Positions 1 to 5,548 of a stretch of 6,214 bases of DNA are shown in pieces. The first letter of the stretch is position 1. Every line of letters begins with the position of its first letter. A program made the translations under genes and the position numbers. Source of the DNA: an uncultured Clostridia bacterium (GTDB lineage: Bacteria > Bacillota > Clostridia > Christensenellales > Borkfalkiaceae); NCBI GenBank assembly GCA_946627905.1, contig CAMOVY010000064.1:1-6214 (forward strand), given 5' to 3'. The notes under the pieces are model-generated. The model was not told the origin of the DNA and ran no database searches. It saw nothing but the letters and a program-made list of their open reading frames with translations.

Positions 1-2
1 AG

Positions 3-1748
3 AGTCCGAAAATAAAAACAGATTTTTCAATCACGGTTTTACGAAAGAGGTTATTTGCGATAACAATCGCGGTAGCCTTTTTATTTTGTTTCGTTTTGGG
101 CAGACTTTTTTACGTTCAGGTTATCTGGGGCGAAGATTTGCAGGAAAAGGCAATCGACCAGTGGACGAGAGAAATACCCGTCGTCGCCGCGCGCGGCGAA
201 ATTACCGATATTAACGGCGTGGTTCTTGCGGGAAACGACGACACGTATACTGTGTTCGTGCGGAAAAAAGCGGTTAAGGATACGGGGGCGCTATGTGCCG
301 CGCTTGCGGACACCCTTTCACTTAATTACGACTACGTGTATAAGCGGCTTACCGAAACCGTTTCGAGCGAAATCACCGTTAAAAAACAGGTGAAAAAAGA
401 AGCGGTAAACGCGCTTTTAGAGTACGGGTTCGACGGGGTGTATTATTCCCGCGATAATTCACGGGTGTACCCGTACAACGATTTTTTAACGCAGGTTTTG
501 GGCTTTACGTCGGCGGACGGTAAAGGGCAGTCGGGTTTGGAACTCTACTACGACAAATATTTAAAGGGCATTGACGGTGAAATTCTTTACGAAACGGACA
601 TAGTCGGCGTTGAGATAGGCGGCGGCAAGGCGAGTTATATCCCCGCGACGAGCGGACTAAACCTGAAACTTACCATCGATTACGAAATCCAGCAACTGTG
701 CGAAGCTGCGATGTCAGAGGCTATGATTATTCATAACGCCAAGTCCGCACAAATGCTGGTGTTAGACCCGAATAGCGGCGCTATCCGCGCGCTTGCGATA
801 AAGCCGTCTTATAACCTAAACGAAATATCCCGTTCGGACACTTCGCTGCTTTACGCGCTTTCGCGGAACAGGCTTTTAAGCGACGTGTACGAACCGGGGT
901 CTACTTTTAAAATTCTCACCGCGGCGGCGGATATAGAAGAATATCTGCAGGGCAACCCCAAAGCATTTTCGCCCACGCACGTGTTTAACTCTTCGCGCTA
1001 CAGGTACATAGACGGGCAGAAAGTCAAGTGCTGGAGCAACCACGCGAACGGCAAGCACTCAAACCTTAACTTGCAGGGCGGGCTTAACAACAGTTGCAAC
1101 CCAATTTTCGTGGATATAGCAATGTCGCTTGGCAAAGAAACTATGTACAAGTACATTGAACTGTTTAACTACGGGCGCACGACGGGCGTGGACTTTACGG
1201 GCGAAGCGCAGGGTATGATACTGCCCGTGTCTGCGGTGCAGAACGTGGACCTTGCGCGAATAGCGTTCGGGCAGACGATAGCGGTAAGCGGACTTCAACT
1301 TGCCGCGGCGACGGCGGCGGCAATCAACGGCGGCAAGTATTACGCGCCGTATTTCGTGGAAGAGATATACTCGGACGGCGGCATAATAGCCGAAAGGACA
1401 GAGCCTAAAATGAAAAACCGCGTGATAAGCGAAAAAGCGTCAAGTATACTTTCCGATATGCTCGAAGGGGTAGTGCGCGACGGTTCGGGCAAAAAGGCGT
1501 ATATAGAAGGCTATAGGGTAGCGGGCAAGACTGGTACTGCGCAAAAATACGAAAACGGTGTTATCGCCGCGGGTAAATACGTGGCGTCCTTCGTAGGGTA
1601 TTTCCCCGCGAACGCGCCCAAATACCTTGCACTCGTAATAATAGACGAGCCGCAGGGCGAATATTACGGAAGCACCGTCGCCGCACCGTACGCGAAACAG
1701 GTGTTCGAAGGGATAATCGACTTAAAAAATATTCAGCCCGCCGTATAG
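3..1748 (+). CDS. ftsI: Class B penicillin-binding protein (FtsI/SpoVD-type transpeptidase), 5' partial
   Basis: D,D-transpeptidase that crosslinks peptidoglycan stem peptides outside the membrane, normally partnered with a SEDS polymerase such as the one at the end of this window. The frame is open to the first base with no ATG, GTG or TTG before base 96, so the true start is upstream. Counting codons from base 3, 581 residues are visible: a basic stretch ending LRKR (13-16), one membrane helix (about 17-38), the dimerisation-domain motif RGEITDING (64-72), then the transpeptidase domain. All three active-site motifs are intact: STFK with nucleophile Ser300 and Lys303 (base 900), SCN at 364-366 (base 1092), and KTG at 509-511 (base 1527). 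The protein ends about 70 residues after KTG, so it lacks the C-terminal PASTA domain found in B. subtilis SpoVD. Motif context (YEPGSTFK, NSCNP, GYRVAGKTGTAQ) is SpoVD/PbpB-like. Sequence alone does not say whether it serves division, sporulation or both. It lies 17 bases upstream of murE. Confidence 0.95.
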   Translation, partial: SPKIKTDFSITVLRKRLFAITIAVAFLFCFVLGRLFYVQVIWGEDLQEKAIDQWTREIPVVAARGEITDINGVVLAGNDDTYTVFVRKKAVKDTGALCAALADTLSLNYDYVYKRLTETVSSEITVKKQVKKEAVNALLEYGFDGVYYSRDNSRVYPYNDFLTQVLGFTSADGKGQSGLELYYDKYLKGIDGEILYETDIVGVEIGGGKASYIPATSGLNLKLTIDYEIQQLCEAAMSEAMIIHNAKSAQMLVLDPNSGAIRALAIKPSYNLNEISRSDTSLLYALSRNRLLSDVYEPGSTFKILTAAADIEEYLQGNPKAFSPTHVFNSSRYRYIDGQKVKCWSNHANGKHSNLNLQGGLNNSCNPIFVDIAMSLGKETMYKYIELFNYGRTTGVDFTGEAQGMILPVSAVQNVDLARIAFGQTIAVSGLQLAAATAAAINGGKYYAPYFVEEIYSDGGIIAERTEPKMKNRVISEKASSILSDMLEGVVRDGSGKKAYIEGYRVAGKTGTAQKYENGVIAAGKYVASFVGYFPANAPKYLALVIIDEPQGEYYGSTVAAPYAKQVFEGIIDLKNIQPAV

Positions 1749-1753
1749 CGAAA

Positions 1754-1758
1754 GGGAG
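1754..1758 (+). promoter_or_regulatory. Ribosome binding site of murE
   Basis: GGGAG lies 7 bases before the murE ATG, inside the 17-base gap after the PBP stop codon (TAG, 1746-1748). It supports the ATG at 1766 as the start. The gap is too short to hold a separate promoter or terminator, so murE is very probably co-transcribed with the PBP gene. Confidence 0.85.
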
Positions 1759-1765
1759 AAGAACA

Positions 1766-3205
1766 ATGAAACTCAAAGACTTAATAAAGGATATAAATTA
1801 CCAAGAAGTTATCGGTTCGACGGATATAGAGATAAAAGACGTGTCGTCGGACAGCAACGCCGTATCCAAAGGCGGGTTGTTCGTGTGTATAAGCGGTGAA
1901 AACTACGACGGGCACGAATTTATAAAACAGGTGGTAAACTACGGTGGCGTTGCGGCGGTGGTAGAAAGGCGGCTTGATACTTCTATAACCCAGATAGTAG
2001 TAAAAGACGCGCGTAAAGCCGTGTGCGAAGCGGCGGCGGCGTTTTACGGGCACGCCGACAAAAAGATGAAAATGATAGGCGTAGTCGGCACGAACGGCAA
2101 AACCACCACTACGCATTTTATCGCTTCGGTGCTGATGAACGCCGGTGTAAAATGCGGACTTATAGGCACTCTCGGCGTGTTTTACGGCGATAAGTTCAGA
2201 GAATCTGCGCTAACCACGCCCGATCCCGTGGAATTACATAAAACCCTTGCCGAAATGTATGAGAGCGGTGTAGAAGCGGTGGTTATGGAGGTTTCCGCGC
2301 ACGCGGCGCATTTTAAAAAGGTGTACGGGGTGGAATTCGAAATAGGTGTTTTCACCAACCTTACGCAGGACCACCTTGACTTTTTCAAGGATATGGAAAA
2401 TTACGGCAGGGCAAAGATGTCGTTTTTTAAAAATAACGCGTGCAAGTACGTGGTATCTAACAGCGACGATAAAACGGGCAGAAAAATTGCCGAAACGGTT
2501 AAAGGCAAGGCGCTGACCTACGGCATAGAAAACCCCGCCGACGTGTTCGCCGTAAATATCGAAGAAAACCTTTCGGGCACGGATTTCGTTTTAAATCTTT
2601 TCGATTGCATTTACGACGTAAAGTTAAATCTTACGGGCAGGTTCAACGTGTATAACGCGTTGGCGGCGGCTACCGCTTGCGCGCTTTACGGCGTTAATCC
2701 CGACAAGGTTGCCGAAGGTATAGAAAATTTAAAAGGCGTAAGCGGCAGGCTGGAGTGCGTTTACGGCGGCGAATTTTCGGTATACGTGGATTACGCGCAT
2801 ACGCCCGACGGGCTTAAAAAAAGCCTTTCTTCGCTAAAGCCGCACGCGAAACGTTTAATCTGCGTGTTCGGTTGCGGGGGCAACAGGGATAAAGTAAAGC
2901 GCCCCGTTATGGGTAAAATAAGCGGTAAAGAAGCCGATTTTACCGTGCTAACTTCCGATAACCCCCGATACGAAGAGCCTATGGATATTCTGTGGGACGT
3001 AGAACGCGGGATAAAAGAAGAAACGGATAATTACGTTATAGTTCAGGAGCGCGCGGAAGGCATAAAATACGCGCTTAATATGGCGGAGAAAGGCGATATA
3101 GTCCTTATTGCGGGCAAGGGCAGCGAAAAATATCAGGACGTTTTCGGTATAAAACGCCCGTTTTCCGACAAAGATACGGTAAACGAATATTTACGGAGAC
3201 GCTGA
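1766..3205 (+). CDS. murE: UDP-MurNAc-L-Ala-D-Glu:meso-DAP ligase (MurE)
   Basis: Cytosolic ATP-dependent Mur ligase that adds the third residue of the peptidoglycan stem peptide. The 479-residue length is normal for MurE. The N-terminal UDP-binding domain spans roughly 1-95. The central ATPase domain has the P-loop GTNGKTTTT (108-116), TTPDP (150-154), EVSAH (175-179) and DHLDF (202-206). Lys217 in YGRAK is the expected carbamylated lysine. The C-terminal ligase domain has GRFNVYN (291-297), DYAHTPD (342-348) and FGCGGNRD (368-375). DNPR at 398-401 is the signature of meso-diaminopimelate specificity; lysine-adding enzymes have a different motif here. The usual GKGHE loop near the C terminus reads GKGSE (450-454), so His is replaced by Ser while the substrate-contacting Glu is kept. 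The ATG is set by a good Shine-Dalgarno site, and the TGA overlaps the mraY ATG by one base. No murF follows, so the next ligase of the pathway must be encoded elsewhere. Confidence 0.97.
   Translation: MKLKDLIKDINYQEVIGSTDIEIKDVSSDSNAVSKGGLFVCISGENYDGHEFIKQVVNYGGVAAVVERRLDTSITQIVVKDARKAVCEAAAAFYGHADKKMKMIGVVGTNGKTTTTHFIASVLMNAGVKCGLIGTLGVFYGDKFRESALTTPDPVELHKTLAEMYESGVEAVVMEVSAHAAHFKKVYGVEFEIGVFTNLTQDHLDFFKDMENYGRAKMSFFKNNACKYVVSNSDDKTGRKIAETVKGKALTYGIENPADVFAVNIEENLSGTDFVLNLFDCIYDVKLNLTGRFNVYNALAAATACALYGVNPDKVAEGIENLKGVSGRLECVYGGEFSVYVDYAHTPDGLKKSLSSLKPHAKRLICVFGCGGNRDKVKRPVMGKISGKEADFTVLTSDNPRYEEPMDILWDVERGIKEETDNYVIVQERAEGIKYALNMAEKGDIVLIAGKGSEKYQDVFGIKRPFSDKDTVNEYLRRR
3195..3198 (+). 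promoter_or_regulatory. Ribosome binding site of mraY, inside the end of murE
   Basis: GGAG lies 6 bases before the mraY ATG at 3205, within the last codons of murE. With the TGATG stop-start overlap, it implies that ribosomes ending murE can start mraY directly. Confidence 0.8.
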
Positions 3206-4185
3206 TGCAAGTTTTTCTTTGCGCTTTTCTTTGCGCCGTAGGCGCGACCTTTTTTTGCGGGCTTTTTGCCGTGCCGGCGTTAAAGCGGATAAAAGCGGGA
3301 CAACCTATCTTAAAATACGTAAAAGAACACGAGGGGAAAAGCGGTACGCCGACTATGGGCGGACTGTTTTTTATTCTGCCCGTTTCCGCCGTGTTTTTTG
3401 CGTTTAGCGGGGGGCAAACGAGAATTGCCACGTTTTCGGTGGCGATAGGGCTTTTCTATATGCTCGTCGGGTTTTTGGACGATTTCATCAAGATAAAATC
3501 AAAGCATAACGAAGGGTTAAAACCATATCAGAAAATACTGTTTCAAACGGCTATTGCCGTTCTCGGCGGGGTGTTTGCTTACGTTAACGGACTGACGGCA
3601 GTATACGTGCCGTTTGCAAAAAAGACAATCGAACTAGGCGCGTTTACCGTGGTTTTAGTAGCGGCGGTATTTATCGCGATAACCAACAGCGTGAATTTAA
3701 CCGACGGGCTGGACGGGCTTTGCGGCGGCGTTTCGCTTTGGTACGCGGCGACTATCGCCGTAATTATCGGGCTTGAAAGCGGTTTCGATTTTTCCTATAT
3801 AAGGCGCGAAGAAACGGACGGCTTGCTGTTGCTCCTTTTCACGCTTATGGGGGGCATACTCGGTTTTCTTATATTCAATGCGCCGAAAGCGCGGGTGTTT
3901 ATGGGCGACACGGGCTCGCTTGCACTCGGCGGTTTTTTAGGCGCTGCGTCGGTGTTTTCGGGGAACACCTTGTTCGTGCCGATAGTGGGCGGTGCGTTCG
4001 TGTGGTCAAGCCTTTCGGTGATGATACAGGTGGCGCATTATAAGCGCACGAAAAAACGGGTGTTTTTGATGGCGCCCTTTCACCACCACTTGCAGATGAA
4101 AGGGTTTACCGAAACGCAAATAAGTTTTTATTATTCTTTATTTACAATCATAACGGGAACGGTCTCTGTCATATTTTATTTATGA
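3205..4185 (+). CDS. mraY: Phospho-MurNAc-pentapeptide transferase (MraY)
   Basis: Integral membrane enzyme that transfers phospho-MurNAc-pentapeptide from UDP to undecaprenyl phosphate, forming lipid I on the inner face of the membrane. At 326 residues it matches the usual Gram-positive length, and the sequence alternates hydrophobic helices with short loops, as expected for a ten-helix protein. Family motifs appear in order: GTPTMGG (47-53), the Asp pair in GFLDDF (Asp92, Asp93), NSVNLTDGLDGL (161-172), MGDTGSLALG (233-242) with the third catalytic-site Asp at 235, and the HHH triplet (293-295) in APFHHH. Two oddities: the N terminus starts with an exact 12-bp tandem duplication encoding FLCA twice, and the segment usually ending F-V-x-E-T/A-L-S-V reads FVWSSLSV (265-272), with Ser268 at the position normally Glu. 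The core active site looks complete, so I read it as functional. The start overlaps the murE stop by one base, and murD follows after 8 bases. Confidence 0.97.
   Translation: MQVFLCAFLCAVGATFFCGLFAVPALKRIKAGQPILKYVKEHEGKSGTPTMGGLFFILPVSAVFFAFSGGQTRIATFSVAIGLFYMLVGFLDDFIKIKSKHNEGLKPYQKILFQTAIAVLGGVFAYVNGLTAVYVPFAKKTIELGAFTVVLVAAVFIAITNSVNLTDGLDGLCGGVSLWYAATIAVIIGLESGFDFSYIRREETDGLLLLLFTLMGGILGFLIFNAPKARVFMGDTGSLALGGFLGAASVFSGNTLFVPIVGGAFVWSSLSVMIQVAHYKRTKKRVFLMAPFHHHLQMKGFTETQISFYYSLFTIITGTVSVIFYL
3213..3236 (+). repeat. Two exact tandem copies of a 12-bp unit in the mraY start region
   Basis: TTTTCTTTGCGC occurs twice back to back (3213-3224 and 3225-3236). The unit length is a multiple of three, so it duplicates residues of the first membrane helix (VFLCAFLCA) without breaking the frame. 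It looks like a slippage or small tandem duplication event. Confidence 0.9.
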
Positions 4186-4190
4186 GGTGA
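4184..4190 (+). promoter_or_regulatory. Ribosome binding site of murD, overlapping the mraY stop codon
   Basis: GAGGTGA begins inside the mraY TGA stop (4183-4185) and sits just before the murD ATG at 4194, with 6 bases between GAGG and the ATG. It matches the anti-Shine-Dalgarno sequence well and fixes the murD start. A ribosome terminating on mraY would occupy this site, so the two genes are probably translationally coupled. Confidence 0.85.
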
Positions 4191-4193
4191 AAT

Positions 4194-5534
4194 ATGTACG
4201 TAAAAAATCAGAAATTTTTGGTTCTCGGCGTATCGAAAAGCGGGTATCAGGCGGCGAAATATCTTTTAGGTAAAAACGCCGTCTGTTATTTTTACGAAGA
4301 AATGTCAAGTGACAAAATCGCCGCCGCTAAGTCAGACCTTATCTCTCTCGGCGCAAAAGAGACGGCGGCGGACAGTATCGACGCGGCGCTTAATGATATC
4401 GACGCGGTGATTATAAGCCCCGGCGTTCCGATAAACCACTCCGTGGCGGTAAAAGCCAAGTCTATGGGAAAGCGTATTTTGGGCGAGTTGGAATTTGCCT
4501 ACGAACAGTTTTCGCCCACCTTTGTGGCGATAACGGGCACGAACGGCAAAACCACCACCGTGTCTATGGTAAACGATATTCTTAATCAGGCGGGACTTTT
4601 TTCCAAAGTCGTCGGCAATATCGGCGTGCCGCTGACGCAGGAAATAGACGGGGGCGATAAAAATTCGGTTTTTATAACCGAAGTGTCGAGTTTTCAGTTA
4701 GAAAGCGTAAGCGCGTTCCTTCCGCATATTTCCTGCGTGCTTAACCTGTCGCCCGACCACTTGGAACGGCACTACAGTATGGAAAATTACGTGTTTTTAA
4801 AAAAGCGCGTGTTCGCAAACCAAAGGGAAACGGAGTACTGCGTGCTTAATTTCGACGACGAAACGGTTAAAAGTTTTTATACCGACGTAAAGGCGAAAGT
4901 CGTGTGGGTTTCGATGGCAGAACAGGTCGACGGGGCGTACACGCAGGGCGGCGCGCTGTATTTTAAGGGCGAAAGAATAATGCGTGCGGACGAAATTCCC
5001 GTTTCGGGCGAACATAACGTGTATAACGCGCTGTTTGCAATAGCCGTTGCAAGGCTTTTGGGCGTAAGCGCCGAGAATATAGCGCAGGGCATAAAGGGGT
5101 TTCGCGGCGTGCCGTACAGAAATCAACTTGTGCTGGAAAAAAACGGTATAAAATTCGTAAACGATTCCAAATCCACCAACACCGCGTCCGCGATAACGGC
5201 TATCCGCGCGGCGAATATCCCCACGGTGCTTATTTTAGGCGGCAGCGAAAAGGGCGAAACGTACGACAAACTCTTCGAGTGCATAAAAAACTCGTCGGTA
5301 AAACATACGGTGATTACGGGCAAATCCCGTCGGAACATGCTTGCCGCGGCGGATAAAGTCGGATATACCGATATTACCGTCTGTTCGGTGTTCGATACGG
5401 CGGTAAAAATAGCGGCTATGATGGCGGATAGCGGCGAACAAGTGCTGTTAAGCCCCGCTTGCGCAAGTTTCGACGAGTTTTCGTCTTACGTAGAACGGGG
5501 CGAAAGGTTCAATAAAATAGCGGGGGAATTATAG
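4194..5534 (+). CDS. murD: UDP-MurNAc-L-Ala:D-Glu ligase (MurD)
   Basis: Cytosolic Mur ligase that adds D-glutamate to UDP-MurNAc-L-Ala using ATP, the step immediately before MurE. The 446-residue length is typical. The N-terminal Rossmann-like domain has GVSKSG (12-17) and ISPGVP (74-79). The central domain has the P-loop GTNGKTTT (115-122), EVSSFQLE (163-170) and NLSPDHLERH (184-193). Lys203 in YVFLKKRVF aligns with the carbamylated lysine of the family motif Y-x-x-A-K-x-R-I-F. The C-terminal domain has GEHNVYNAL (272-280), DSKSTN (324-329; DSKATN is more usual) and LSPACASFDEF (419-429), which together separate MurD from MurC, MurE and MurF. The segment normally resembling G-L-x-H-R-x-E reads GVPYRNQ (305-311), so His and Glu are replaced by Tyr and Gln. 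Its TAG stop shares one base with the GTG start of ftsW. The last codons form the left arm of an inverted repeat around the ftsW start. Confidence 0.97.
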   Translation: MYVKNQKFLVLGVSKSGYQAAKYLLGKNAVCYFYEEMSSDKIAAAKSDLISLGAKETAADSIDAALNDIDAVIISPGVPINHSVAVKAKSMGKRILGELEFAYEQFSPTFVAITGTNGKTTTVSMVNDILNQAGLFSKVVGNIGVPLTQEIDGGDKNSVFITEVSSFQLESVSAFLPHISCVLNLSPDHLERHYSMENYVFLKKRVFANQRETEYCVLNFDDETVKSFYTDVKAKVVWVSMAEQVDGAYTQGGALYFKGERIMRADEIPVSGEHNVYNALFAIAVARLLGVSAENIAQGIKGFRGVPYRNQLVLEKNGIKFVNDSKSTNTASAITAIRAANIPTVLILGGSEKGETYDKLFECIKNSSVKHTVITGKSRRNMLAAADKVGYTDITVCSVFDTAVKIAAMMADSGEQVLLSPACASFDEFSSYVERGERFNKIAGEL

Positions 5535-5548
5535 TGAAACCTTTCGCC
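5499..5548 (+). promoter_or_regulatory. Inverted repeat bracketing the ftsW ribosome binding site and start codon
   Basis: GGCGAAAGGTT (5499-5509) has its exact reverse complement, AACCTTTCGCC, at 5538-5548. The 28-base loop (5510-5537) holds the murD stop codon, the GGGGG Shine-Dalgarno-like run and the GTG start of ftsW. In mRNA it could form an 11-bp stem presenting the initiation site in the loop. No T-run follows the right arm, so it does not look like an intrinsic terminator. The left arm encodes the conserved RGERF segment of MurD, so part of it is fixed by protein constraint. The repeat is seen directly; any regulatory role is inference. Confidence 0.45.
5522..5526 (+). promoter_or_regulatory. 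Ribosome binding site of ftsW
   Basis: A GGGGG run lies 7 bases before the GTG at 5534, within the last murD codons. It is a fair, not perfect, Shine-Dalgarno match. It supports the GTG that overlaps the murD TAG (TAGTG), the only start that keeps the basic N terminus and first membrane helix. The next in-frame ATG is about 200 bases downstream. Confidence 0.7.

Noticed and set aside
1749..1765. Possible promoter or regulatory gap before murE
   Set aside because: Only 17 bases, fully accounted for by the ribosome binding site and spacer.
1781..2116. 111-codon open frame on the minus strand
   Set aside because: Lies entirely antisense to murE, rich in Arg/Tyr/Val with no recognisable motif; a shadow of the biased codon use of the real gene.
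3219..3407. 62-codon plus-strand frame within mraY
   Set aside because: Out of frame with a well-supported mraY, Arg-rich and without motif; explained by overlapping codon composition.
4203..4219. A/T inverted repeat just after the murD start
   Set aside because: Only about six A-T pairs; too weak to claim as a structure.
4797..5126. 109-codon open frame on the minus strand inside murD
   Set aside because: Antisense to conserved murD sequence, no ribosome binding site or family motif seen; the other minus-strand frames in the window are rejected for the same reason.
5499..5548. Intrinsic terminator between murD and ftsW
   Set aside because: The loop is long, no T-run follows the right arm, and the repeat runs into the ftsW coding sequence.
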